Of a DNA stretch of 22,255 nt, positions 8,911 to 18,229 are shown piece after piece. The notes beneath the pieces were generated by a model, which did no database searches, had not been told where the DNA came from, and saw only the letters and a list, made by a program, of their open reading frames with translations. The stretch spans positions 1-22,255 of the forward strand of contig JAUCBJ010001968.1 in NCBI GenBank assembly GCA_032718475.1, written 5' to 3'. The translations under genes were made by a program, and so were the position numbers. The first letter of the stretch is position 1. Every line of letters begins with the position of its first letter. The stretch is from Nemertoderma westbladi. Taxonomy: Eukaryota; Xenacoelomorpha; Nemertodermatida; Nemertodermatidae.

Positions 8911-11227
8911 CTACTACTATGATCGGCATGCTGCATTGCAGCTGCATTTTTAAGAATGCTGTGCCGGCTTGTCAACAAAATTGCACCGCCACAACTCCCT
9001 ATCACCCATGACATTTGCTAGATTATCCGCATCTTTAAGGCCAGTGTCCTTTAAGATGCGTCTCAAGAAAGTCATGGGCTGTCCACCATGCTTATTCACT
9101 CCATGAGGCTGCCAAAGTACAAGATTATGCACTGGCTGGTCCTCACGGCGAAAGCAATATCCTGCAAAGCGGAGGCGATTTTGTTCTAGTGTCAAGCTTG
9201 GGGGAACCAATGAGACACCTCCAATGTTATATAGTGTCTGGTTGGAGATGTGTGCATTGTACTTGACACAATGAACCCGGCGTAGCATTCTTGTGAATGT
9301 GCCATCCAGAGATTTGGTGTCCTCAGCAGTTAGAGCCCAGCATGGACTCCCGTAGAGGAGTACTGGAACTACTGCTGCTCTAAATAATCGGACCTTAAGT
9401 TTCCGATTAATTCTCGGTGACTTCCAAATCCTGGAAAGCCTATTCAAGGCTGCCCATGCCTTTCCCTTACGTATTCGAAGGTCCTCACCTGACTTCCGGA
9501 TCCATGATCCCAGGTAACAGAAGTCGTCCACATGCTCTAGCATACCATCCTTTGAGCTTATGCTCATCCGATCAGAGACTTGCTGAGGACTTTCAAAGTT
9601 AACTGTCAGAATTTTGGTCTTTCTGGAGTTAATAAAAAGACCAACACTAGAAGCAGCATGTTCTAATGAGCTGAGGAGCCGTTGGGCTCCCTCTAATGAT
9701 TCTGAGAGTACTCCTAAGTCATCAGCAAAGTCTAGATCAGTTAGGTACTTGGCAGGATTTCCTCGACTTCTGGAGCCAGTAGGTGGAGTTATCATCACCC
9801 CATCATCATTATAATGATCTAAGGACATGCGTAGAACGTAGTCAACCACAATAATGAACAAGAATGGTGCAAGTGTGTCTCCTTGGAGGACGCCCCATAA
9901 CACTTCAAATGGTTCTGTGTCACCGTCAACAGTAGACACAAATGTTGTCGAACCATCGTATACTGATCTGATTGCTGCAATAATTTCATCAGGAATCCCA
10001 TATAATGAAAGTATGCTGAACATACGTGAGCGAGAGACTGAATCAAAGGCCTTGAAGAAGTCAACAAAGATAACAGCCAGATGCCTGTCTTTCTTTTTTG
10101 ATAACTCTTCAATTATCCTTCTAAGTGCCAAAATGGGCTCCATGGTCCCACGACCTTTACGGAACCCATTCTGATTTCCACGGAGCAGTCTCTCAATGGG
10201 ATCCCTGATGCGATTTAATAGAATCCTATTGTATAGCTTTGCAGCAATCGAGATCAATGAGATTCCCCGAAAAGAACCATAGAGTGTTAGGTTGCCCTTC
10301 TTGGGAACTGGCACCAACTTATTTGTTTTCATTTCTTGTGGGACTCTTGTTGTTCGGTACATGTCTACTATGATGGGATAGATGAGCTTTAAACACTCAG
10401 GTATTTTAAAGACCTCAGGGGGAACACCATCTACTCCACTGGCACGATTGGTCTTAATGCTCTTTGCAGCAGCATTCACTTCTGCAAAGGAGATATCGCC
10501 AATGGGAATATCTGGGAGTACAGACTCAGACACTTTTACTTCTATAAAGTTATCAGGCAATACACTGTCATTATTGAGGAGCTTTTCAAAGTGGGCTTTC
10601 CAACCATTGAGGCGATCGGCTGGTGATTCAGCCTTAACCTTGGTGGTTGGTTGGCTTTTCCGCCCAGTAAGCAGATTGATCGATTTCCATGCCTGGGATG
10701 ATTGCCTGCTGTCGTCAGCATCATTGATGGCATCAACCTGTTGGTTTATTAGCTCCTGTAGATTAGCAGAGTACTGCCTGTTCAGGGACCTAGATGCAGC
10801 CTTAACTGCATTCTTGGCCGCTGTAGTCTGTTTGAGTCGGGACTCTTTCTGCGCCTTATGAAGGTCATTTCGGCACTTCTGAATTTTGTTGTCAGTCCAG
10901 GGGGCCCTTTTCCTGTTTCGAGGGTATACAGGAACTGTTTCTGCAGCTGCTAACTTAACTGCTTCTGTAAAGGCAGTATAGCCCTCACAGTGATCTGCCG
11001 CCTCGGAGGCAAGAGCCTCATACCTGTTGCTCAGCTGTAGTGTGAAGCTGGATCTCACACTTGGCTGTTGCAACAGAGAGGACCAGTCATGCCGCGGCAA
11101 GGCAGATTTCGTTGTTCTGCTAGCACGCAGACTAAGTCTTACCTTGGCCACAATAAGGCGGTGATCACTGGAGAAGGGTCGAAGTGTAAATGCATTACAG
11201 TCTTGTATAGAGCTCCTGTATTGTTTC
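8911..11227 (-). mobile_element. LINE-B: 5'-truncated RTE-like non-LTR retrotransposon
   Basis: The element is 2,317 bp and lies on the minus strand between perfect 11-bp duplications (CGCAATTGTTA). Its 5' end falls inside the endonuclease reading frame, just before the conserved SDH motif, so the missing part is the rest of the apurinic-like endonuclease and the 5' UTR. The 3' UTR is only about 40 bp and ends in a short ATAGTAGTAG tail. A tiny 3' UTR with a simple-repeat tail, and a single ORF, are typical of the RTE group. An uninterrupted RT frame plus a perfect duplication suggests a fairly recent insertion, which cannot remobilise by itself because the endonuclease is missing. Confidence 0.93.
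8950..11226 (-). CDS. RTE-like ORF2: endonuclease tail + reverse transcriptase (5'-partial, no internal stops)
   Basis: About 758 codons read without a stop to the TAA at 8950-8952. There is no native start, because the 5' end is the truncation point; residue numbers here count from the first codon in the flanking duplication. Residues 1-35 are the end of the endonuclease (SDHRLIVAKV, catalytic SDH at 22-24). A Lys/Arg-rich linker runs to ~240. RT motifs follow: NRASGVDGVPPEV (262-274), FRKGRGT (357-363), box A VDFFKAFDS with Asp391, GVLQGDTLAPFLF (447-459), and box C LDFADD with Asp504/505. All three catalytic aspartates are present. CYLGSWI marks the thumb. The C-terminus (RLRFAGYCFRRED, then DRELWR) is the form common to RTE-like elements of invertebrates. 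The RT should act at a nicked genomic target, but this copy lacks a complete endonuclease. Confidence 0.93.
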   Translation of the reverse strand, partial: KQYRSSIQDCNAFTLRPFSSDHRLIVAKVRLSLRASRTTKSALPRHDWSSLLQQPSVRSSFTLQLSNRYEALASEAADHCEGYTAFTEAVKLAAAETVPVYPRNRKRAPWTDNKIQKCRNDLHKAQKESRLKQTTAAKNAVKAASRSLNRQYSANLQELINQQVDAINDADDSRQSSQAWKSINLLTGRKSQPTTKVKAESPADRLNGWKAHFEKLLNNDSVLPDNFIEVKVSESVLPDIPIGDISFAEVNAAAKSIKTNRASGVDGVPPEVFKIPECLKLIYPIIVDMYRTTRVPQEMKTNKLVPVPKKGNLTLYGSFRGISLISIAAKLYNRILLNRIRDPIERLLRGNQNGFRKGRGTMEPILALRRIIEELSKKKDRHLAVIFVDFFKAFDSVSRSRMFSILSLYGIPDEIIAAIRSVYDGSTTFVSTVDGDTEPFEVLWGVLQGDTLAPFLFIIVVDYVLRMSLDHYNDDGVMITPPTGSRSRGNPAKYLTDLDFADDLGVLSESLEGAQRLLSSLEHAASSVGLFINSRKTKILTVNFESPQQVSDRMSISSKDGMLEHVDDFCYLGSWIRKSGEDLRIRKGKAWAALNRLSRIWKSPRINRKLKVRLFRAAVVPVLLYGSPCWALTAEDTKSLDGTFTRMLRRVHCVKYNAHISNQTLYNIGGVSLVPPSLTLEQNRLRFAGYCFRREDQPVHNLVLWQPHGVNKHGGQPMTFLRRILKDTGLKDADNLANVMGDRELWRCNFVDKPAQHS

Positions 11228-11238
11228 CGCAATTGTTA
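11228..11238. repeat. Target-site duplication of LINE-B, right copy
   Basis: CGCAATTGTTA, identical to 8900-8910. It sits directly at the 5' truncation point of the element. It fixes the insertion boundary and shows that the first two codons of the apparent open frame (TTG CGG) are target DNA, not element. Confidence 0.9.
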
Positions 11239-11871
11239 TGTATAGCCTGTCTCTCTAACCTGTAGTGTATCAAGAAAATTGGGAAATTTGGGTGATTTAT
11301 CCGTATTCTCCAAAGGGCAATATTTCATCAACAAATCGATACAATTAATAACTGACAGTAAATAACAGTACAAACAATATAATTAATAAGTAAAGTTCGG
11401 GAGAATTATATGATTAATAGTGAGTTAATTAGACCAGATAACAGTTATACTTTCGATAATTTAAGCAGTTTTACTAGAGTTCTTCCCAAAAGCCGGTGGT
11501 CTGGCGAAAAATGGGAACACAACAACAGAATCATATAAAGAATCATATGACTACATGACTATACGAGGATACCAACTACCCTTATTCCCCGAAGCTCCCG
11601 ACCAACACAGAGGATGAGCATACAGATAGGAAATTCAGTTCAGTAGCTCTGGGATAGGTCAAAATCAACGCCCACTCAAATTCTATTGGCCGATACGGAC
11701 AGCAGGGCTGAGGCAACCTCCCTAAGCTGGTTGGCCGATCGAACAGAACCCAGATACCTTCGTACAGCACATCAGCCAATAAGCTGGTAGCTTGCACTAT
11801 TTTAGCTATAGATCCCTTTTAGAGTATTCTAGCGACCGGGGGGGAACTGGCCAGCAAGGCAAACGAATCAG
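11239..11871. other. Spacer; probable 3' UTR of LINE-C in its right half
   Basis: 11239-11570 is AT-rich and featureless. About 11575-11871 is less AT-rich, compositionally continuous with LINE-C, and lies directly after its stop codon, so it is probably that element's 3' UTR. A minus-strand open stretch at 11582-11797 has no recognisable motif. The true 3' end, tail and target duplication were not identified. Confidence 0.45.
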
Positions 11872-14078
11872 TTATCCCACAAAAGCTTTTACAACAGGTG
11901 TGTAACGTAGATAGGATACTTGCTCAGTTGAAACTGTTCGTAAATCAAAGTGATTACACGCGTTACCAATAGATCTAAAGTTTCGACCACTTCGAGTTCT
12001 ACAATCAAAAAGTGTCAGTTCTCCTAAGAAACGGATGCAATTTAGAACGAATTGAGTAAACTGTGAGCAAAAGTGACTTGATTGTAACATTATAGAAGGG
12101 TGTTCAAATGGCACTAAACTTTCCACTATGTATCTATGTGTATTAAACGGGAGATTAAAAAGTAGTCTGACATTAATATTCCATGTAGTGTAAATACGTG
12201 AGCATGAACTAGAGAATAAATCCCACAAGTTACTACCATAAAAAGACATAGAATAAATACACTGAATATTGCACAAATTATAGGGATTTGCGAAATGGAA
12301 TTCCTGCCTTAATTTATTTAGTTTGCCTATAAATTGTCCCCTTTTACGAGCAATGTCCTGTTTCAAGGAGTTTTCGCAGTCAAGTAGATTACCGAGATGT
12401 AAGGCCTCCTTGACCCAAGGTAGATTGACACCATTTAAGCTAATGGAAACATTGGGAATAATTGTAATTGAACCAAAGGAAATACATTTTGATTTCGACT
12501 TTTCCGGTATAATGTTTGTACTAAACTGTAAGTTAAATTCTGATGCGAACTTGGCGCACAACGAGACCATGTGCTGTAGACCAATTAGAGAAGGACACAG
12601 TAAAAGTAAATCGTCTGCATATGCCAATACGCCCAAATAAGTAGAACCAATATAACATTAAATTCTAGAATCCCGCAACTTCCTCAGAAGAATATCTAAT
12701 AGAATACAAAATAATATGGGAGATGCCACTGAGCCCTGCCGAACGCCGTTACTGATAGGGAAACAGTTCGAAGTCGAGCCTTCCCAACGAACACAACATG
12801 ATTGGTTTGTGTATATCCATAACAATGTACGGAGGAAGAAAGGAGAGAAGCCTTTTTTAATCAACTCAAGGAAAAGTTTGCACCATTCGACTAGATCAAA
12901 TGCCTTAGAAAGATCAAGAAGGGAACCGTAAACTGGTGTTTCCTGACGATTATAAAACCCGATCACCTCAGTTGCTGCCCATGAACATTGATTGAGTTGT
13001 ACTAGAGCCGCGCTGAAAACCAAATTAAAGTTCATCCAAACCTAAGCAGTCAGACTGAGACAGAAGCATAACCCATTCGAAGAGTTTAATTAACAGAGAT
13101 GAAAGAGCAATTGCTCTTTAATTATTCGAGATTGTCTGATCACCAAGTCTATCTTTGATTAACGGAAGAATTACGCAAGTTAACAGAAACTGAGGAACGA
13201 AACCATGAATCAGGAAAGAGTTAAACAATCCACTTAAGCAATGAACCAACTCCGAAGGACCGTTGATAAGGCAGTCGGAGTCAAACCCGAAAACAACATC
13301 CGATTTGGAACTTTTCAGTCGATGGAGTCCCTCGTTAACCAATTCAGGGGACATGAGCGGAACATCCGCTGACGTACAATTCTGAATTTTCTGATTTATT
13401 ATATCCTGAAGGGATTCCAAGTCTGAATTATAGGGCTGGTTGAACAGTTGTGAGTAAATAGCTGCAAAACGATCGGCAGTGGATTGTGTATCGGAACAAC
13501 CGTCGATAGTAGAACTTACGTCTTTCAAGACTGATCTAAGTTTTCGGATTTCAGCAAAAATGGCAGAGTTATTCCGTAAACAGGCTTGTAATAATTTATC
13601 GCGACTAATACTGTCAGCCGAGCGTTTAAGACGACGGACAGCATACTTATACTGAGCGCGAGTAATGCGGCGCATATTAAAAAGCTGACGATTCTGTGAT
13701 GAGTTTGGACAACCGGCAGATACCCAAAGACTATGCCAAAAGATTGATTCGTCTTTAAAAGGTTTTACGTGTTCCCGCCACCCCGGAAGAGTATGACTGT
13801 CATTCTGGATATTTGGGGGGGCCCCACCCACATTCTGTCTATTATTTACTAAACAGCTAGCACAATTATCAATGGAATCCAAAATATTAAGTACATATTT
13901 TTCTAAAGCAATTCTATGAGAATTATCAATACAGAATATATTAGCACACAGAATACAATCAGGAATATCGCCTAAATCATTTAATGCACTTTGTAAATTT
14001 AACTTAAACTCAGCTTGTTGGGCTGAACTAGTAGTTATGGTAGGTATATGTATGCCTGTATTGGTAGGTAGGTATAGG
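11872..14078 (-). pseudogene. LINE-C: linker and reverse transcriptase of a third non-LTR element (broken)
   Basis: The minus-strand frame is open from ~14078 to 13118 and covers the pre-RT linker (Arg/Lys-rich, LRKLRSVLKD style) and the RT fingers (LKSSKSDVVFGFDSDCLI). An in-frame TAA at 13118-13120 falls where RTs have N-Y-R-x-I, and another at 13025-13027 falls just before FGFQRGSST. A tandem ATTG/ATTG duplication at 12987-12994 then shifts the frame. Downstream come box A (LLDLSKAFDLVEW), GVRQGSVASPILF, a third TAA at 12658-12660, box C (AYADD, start of the last segment) and the thumb, ending at 11872. No endonuclease is visible upstream. The lineage resembles CR1/Jockey-type elements and differs from LINE-A and LINE-B. 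Three stops and a frameshift make it inactive. Confidence 0.85.
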
Positions 14079-14092
14079 TATTATGGTAGGAC
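14037..14092. repeat. GGTA-rich degenerate microsatellite
   Basis: TAGGTA/GGTAGGTA-type motifs with interruptions sit at the upstream edge of LINE-C. They mark the point where its coding similarity ends. Confidence 0.7.
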
Positions 14093-14179
14093 TCTACCGT
14101 CGAAACAGTTTATTACAACTAATTTAAAACCAAAAAACTGGTTGAAACACCTAAATAGAATATGGATAACAAACTGTAC
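14093..14179. other. Short AT-rich junction between LINE-C and the 32-bp array
   Basis: Unique sequence of under 90 bp with no visible coding or motif. It separates the LINE-C remnant from the satellite. Confidence 0.5.
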
Positions 14180-15757
14180 TAGATAATACTTAGTTCAGAT
14201 ATGGCGCACTCTAGATAATACTTAGTTCAGATAGGGCGCACTGTAGATAATACTTAGTTCAGATATGGCGCACTCTAGATAATACTTAGTTCAGATATGG
14301 CGCACTCTAGATAATACTTAGTTCAGATATGGCGCACTCTAGATAATACTTAGTTCAGATAGGGCGCACTCTAGATAATACTTAGTTCAGATATGGCGCA
14401 CTCTAGATAATACTTAGTTCAGATATGGCGCACTCTAGATAATACTTAGTTCAGATAGGGCGCACTCTAGATAATACTTAGTTCAGATAGGGCGCACTCT
14501 AGATAATACTTAGTTCAGATATGGCGCACTCTAGATAATACTTAGTTCAGATAGGGCGCACTCTAGATAATACTTAGTTCAGATATGGCGCACTCTAGAT
14601 AATACTTAGTTCAGATAGGGCGCACTCTAGATAATACTTAGTTCAGATAGGGCGCACTCTAGATAATACTTAGTTCAGATATGGCGCACTCTAGATAATA
14701 CTTAGTTCAGATAGGGCGCACTCTAGATAATACTTAGTTCAGATATGGCGCACTCTAGATAATACTTAGTTCAGATAGGGCGCACTCTAGATAATACTTA
14801 GTTCAGATAGGGCGCACTCTAGATAATACTTAGTTCAGATATGGCGCACTCTAGATAATACTTAGTTCAGATATGGCGCACTCTAGATAATACTTAGTTC
14901 AGATATGGCGCACTCTAGATAATACTGTACTTAGTTCAGATAGGGCGCACTCTAGATAATACTTAGTTCAGATAGGGCGCACTCTAGATAATACTTAGTT
15001 CAGATATGGCGCACTCTAGATAATACTTAGTTCAGATAGGGCGCACTCTAGATAATACTTAGTTCAGATAGGGCGCACTCTAGATAATACTTAGTTCAGA
15101 TAGGGCGCACTCTAGATAATACTTAGTTCAGATAGGGCGCACTCTAGATAATACTTAGTTCAGATAGGGCGCACTCTAGATAATACTTAGTTCAGATAGG
15201 GCGCACTCTAGATAATACTTAGTTCAGATATGGCGCACTCTAGATAATACTTAGTTCAGATATGGCGCACTCTAGATAATACTTAGTTCAGATAGGGCGC
15301 ACTCTAGATAATACTTAGTTCAGATAGGGCGCACTCTAGATAATACTTAGTTCAGATATGGCGCACTCTAGATAATACTTAGTTCAGATATGGCGCACTC
15401 TAGATAATACTTAGTTCAGATAGGGCGCACTCTAGATAATACTTAGTTCAGATAGGGCGCACTCTAGATAATACTTAGTTCAGATATGGCGCACTCTAGA
15501 TAATACTTAGTTCAGATATGGCGCACTCTAGATAATACTTAGTTCAGATAGGGCGCACTCTAGATAATACTTAGTTCAGATAGGGCGCACTCTAGATAAT
15601 ACTTAGTTCAGATATGGCGCACTCTAGATAATACTTAGTTCAGATATGGCGCACTCTAGATAATACTTAGTTCAGATAGGGCGCACTCTAGATAATACTT
15701 AGTTCAGATATGGCGCACTCTAGATAATACTTAGTTCAGATAGGGCGCACTCTAGAT
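14180..15757. repeat. 32-bp satellite array, 49 units
   Basis: The unit starts TAGATAATACTTAGTTCAGA and ends GGCGCACTC. There are 49 units, plus a partial last one and a single 5-bp insertion near 14926-14931. Almost the only variation is one dimorphic base (ATATGGCGC versus ATAGGGCGC); a second unit has CTG for CTC. Each junction contains TCTAGA. The very low divergence implies recent expansion or strong homogenisation. The T and G types are not randomly mixed (see findings). 32 is not a multiple of three and every frame has stops, so it is non-coding. Confidence 0.98.
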
Positions 15758-15926
15758 GCAATCGAAATTCATCCCTCTCCAGGGGAACATCGATGCAAAT
15801 GTTGATTACTCTCAAAAATATGAACGAATGTATATTGAATAAGCGTTTTATCATTTAATTTCAAAATTTTATTGTGCTTAATTACCATTTAATATTGAAT
15901 TGAAATATTATTACTCTCAAAAAGTA

Positions 15927-15996
15927 AAACTGTAACCTGTTCTATTGACTTTCGTTTATTGCTTTGGTTAGAATAACGTAACACTGTGTAACCTGA
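15927..15996 (+). repeat. Inverted repeat, left arm
   Basis: About 70 bp, from AAACTGTAACCTG to TGTAACCTGAT. It matches the reverse complement of 16482-16557 with scattered mismatches and a short length difference near the inner end; the shared core TTGGTTAGAATAACGT is perfect. It is probably the terminal or subterminal arm of a fold-back/MITE-type element with a ~485-bp interior. Confidence 0.85.
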
Positions 15997-16481
15997 TCCT
16001 TTACCTTAATTCATAATTTAACATTGAGAAGAGATATTAATTCGCGCATCGCCGATATAGAATTTGTGTCAAGTTTTTCCTCACCCCTGTCTTACTTAGG
16101 ATAATGTATCACAGAAACTGTGGCTCGCTTGCACATACACTCATTATGCCCTATTCATGTACAGTATGTGTGTGATACACAAAAGTAACCTTCAGTTCGT
16201 TACATGAGGACAAAGGTACTTCGACATCAAACACTCAACCTGATATCCATATTTCCCACGGCATGTGCAAACGTACTGCCTTATTAGAATAATTTGGCAG
16301 TAATAATATATTGTGGCAAATATAAATTCGTTTTCTATTCTAAGGCTTAGGATGGCCAGCCAATTTGGCAATCATTTATCGACCTTTAAAAAAAATCGCC
16401 TTTCACTAAATTTTAACATGAAAATCATTCAAATATTAACTTTCCACTAAATTATATCAATTATAACTAAATAAGGGAAAT

Positions 16482-16557
16482 GACCAGGTTACAGTGGCAA
16501 GTGGCACGTTATTCTAACCAAAACAATAAACGAATTCAATAGAAGAGATTACAGTTT
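16482..16557 (-). repeat. Inverted repeat, right arm
   Basis: Reverse-complement partner of 15927-15996. The arms could pair into a long hairpin around ~485 bp of AT-rich sequence without an ORF. No transposase is present, so if mobile the element would be non-autonomous. I could not define target duplications at the outer ends. Confidence 0.85.
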
Positions 16558-16843
16558 GATATTTGGTGATAAAAAAAATACATTTTATTGATAATTAAAA
16601 TATTTAATGGAGGAATATATAAATTTTAGGGACAAATGGTTATGAAAAAATCATTAAAATTAGTGGAAAAAGCAATTTTTTAGTGACCAATAAAATTAAT
16701 GCGAGACAATTTTAGTTATACAGGAATACATTTTTATTGCACTCTACCGCCAAAACTGTAGAATCCGGGTACCAGTGCCTATGATAAAAAACCAGCCCTG
16801 CTCCCGGACATAAAGATTATATATATTTTAGTTTGCATGTCTA

Positions 16844-17460
16844 TGGTGGCCCATGGCTGCCACTATAAAACTCTTGATAAAATATTTAAATAATAAATAA
16901 GTGGAAAAATATCGTGAAAAAAAAATAAGTAAAAAAAATATCTTGAAAAAAATAAGTAAAAAAAATATCTTAAAAAAAATCTCAGTAAAAAAAGATAAAA
17001 AATACTCACGAATAAAATTCCATAAAAAATAAATACTGTTAAAGAAAAAAAACACCCCACGAGGCCCAGGGCTGCCATCACCCCATAATCAGATAACAGT
17101 TGGCCCATGGCTGCCATTAAAAAACTAATAGTAAAAAATATAAAATACCCCCTCGTGGGCCAGGGCTGCCACACGCCCCCAGAATCAGTACTGCAGTAAT
17201 AGTATTGGACCATGGCTGCCATTAAAAAACTAATAGTAAAAAATATAAAATACCCCCACGTGGCCCAGGGCTGCCATCATGCCATCACCCCATAATCAGA
17301 TAACAGTTGGCCCATGGCTGCCATTAAAAAACTAATAGTAAAATAAAATAAAATACCACTCGTGGACCAGGGCTGCCACTGCCCCCAGAATCAGTAGGCC
17401 TAATACATGCCTTAATACATGTGCCTAATACACGCCTAATACAATGGACCATGGTTGCCA
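16844..17460. repeat. Degenerate ~105-bp repeat with alternating subtypes and an A-rich insert
   Basis: GGCCCATGGCTGCCA-type blocks recur with CCATGG at 16851, 17105, 17210, 17312 and 17449. After each of 17105, 17210 and 17312 comes TTAAAAAACTAATAGTAAA. Two subtypes alternate: one has CCCCATAATCAGATAACAG (about 17080 and 17290), the other GCCCCCAGAATCAGTA (about 17175 and 17383). The array is thus a two-monomer higher-order repeat, about twice over, with an older copy at 16851. Between the older copy and the array, 16913-17010 is an A-rich tandem stretch (AAAAATAAGTAAAAAAAATA). Confidence 0.85.
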
Positions 17461-17777
17461 GACTACTGTACTCATAATACTGTACTGCTGTATAGTACTG
17501 TCAGACTGAGACTGTGGGCCTACTGATACTACATACTGCTAGGAGCACTGATCCACGAAGCTAAGGAAAATCAACTTCTTTCGCTAAGGAAGATTTCCCT
17601 TAGCTGAGATGGTGTATTCATAGTGGGCTATTTTACAGTACAGTACTTGTATGAGGCAAATCTATGCCCTTTTTGATCGCCGCCAAAACTAGCGAAAAAA
17701 CGCCAAGTCTAGGGAACGGATAATGTTGGCAAGGCCAGTGCGAGCACGACTGCGTAACACGCCCGACTGCGAACGCC
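17461..17777. other. Spacer, no gene seen
   Basis: Mixed-composition DNA with several ACTGTACTG-like short repeats around 17460-17520 and the hairpin listed separately. No coding is supported. Confidence 0.5.
17560..17604. repeat. Imperfect hairpin
   Basis: GCTAAGGAAAATC and GATTTCCCTTAGC pair over 12 of 13 positions around a 19-nt loop that itself contains GCTAAGGAA. There is no T-run and no gene beside it, so I do not call it a terminator. Confidence 0.6.
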
Positions 17778-17990
17778 GTGAGCACTCACCCCATGAGCAC
17801 ATCCACCCCATAAACAGTTCTTACCGTAAACACTTCCCCGTGAGCACTCACTTCATGAGCACATCCACCCCTGTGAACACTTCGCCGTGAGCACTCACCC
17901 CCTGAGCACATCCACCCCGTGAACACTTCCCCGTGAGCACTCACCCCATGAGGACATCCACCCCGTAAACACTTCTTATAGTGAGCACTT
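17778..17990. repeat. ~46-bp tandem repeat, about four units
   Basis: Units start GTGAGCACTCAC at 17778, 17840, 17887 and 17933 (spacings 62, 47, 46), followed by CCCATGAGCACATCCACCCC and a GTGAACACTTCC-type end. The first unit has a ~16-bp insertion, and a partial unit trails after 17979. The Gly/His/Ser-rich translation on the minus strand reflects the repeat and is not evidence of a protein. Confidence 0.9.
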
Positions 17991-18229
17991 CCAAATGGGC
18001 GCATACTGATACGCACATTCCCATAGTGAACACTTTCCCTTTGCTTGCTTGCTTGAACATGTGGATGACTTATTTTCAAAACACAACTGCAAACATATTT
18101 AAATAAGATAACATATTGCCTATCATTGTTCCAATTCTCCAGTAGACTATCATTACGGCCCTCCTAATTTGTTTCAAATTTGTTTCACTGGCATACTTAG
18201 CCTTGCAGGGGAAGTACAGTAGTATTGAA
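17991..18229. other. AT-rich spacer, no gene seen
   Basis: Low-complexity pieces (GCTTGCTTGCTTG at about 18043-18055 and a TTTGTTTCAAATTTGTTTCA direct repeat near 18168-18188). Nothing else is supportable. Confidence 0.5.

Larger units (their letters stand above)
15758..16843. other. AT-rich intergenic stretch with a long inverted repeat
   Basis: No coding is supported. The main structure is the pair of inverted arms listed separately. The rest is AT-rich with poly-A/T runs around 16385-16400, 16570-16580 and 16670. Confidence 0.6.

Noticed and set aside
9417-10861. Several plus- and minus-strand open frames within LINE-B
   Set aside because: All overlap the long RT frame with its catalytic motifs; they are shadows.
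11582-11797. 71-codon minus-strand open frame after LINE-C
   Set aside because: No start context, motif or repeat-family support; likely 3' UTR of LINE-C.
14180-15757. CRISPR-like appearance of 32-bp repeats
   Set aside because: Units are directly abutting with no unique spacers, and the setting is eukaryotic; it is a satellite.
16828-17222. Phe/Leu-rich membrane-like open frames on the minus strand
   Set aside because: They translate the A-rich tandem stretch and the ~105-bp repeat; there is no real protein signature.
17560-17604. Hairpin as transcription terminator
   Set aside because: No T-tract and no upstream gene; the genome is eukaryotic.
17786-18079. Gly/His/Ser-rich minus-strand open frame
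   Set aside because: It is the translation of the ~46-bp tandem repeat; the frame changes between units because spacings are 62, 47 and 46 bp.
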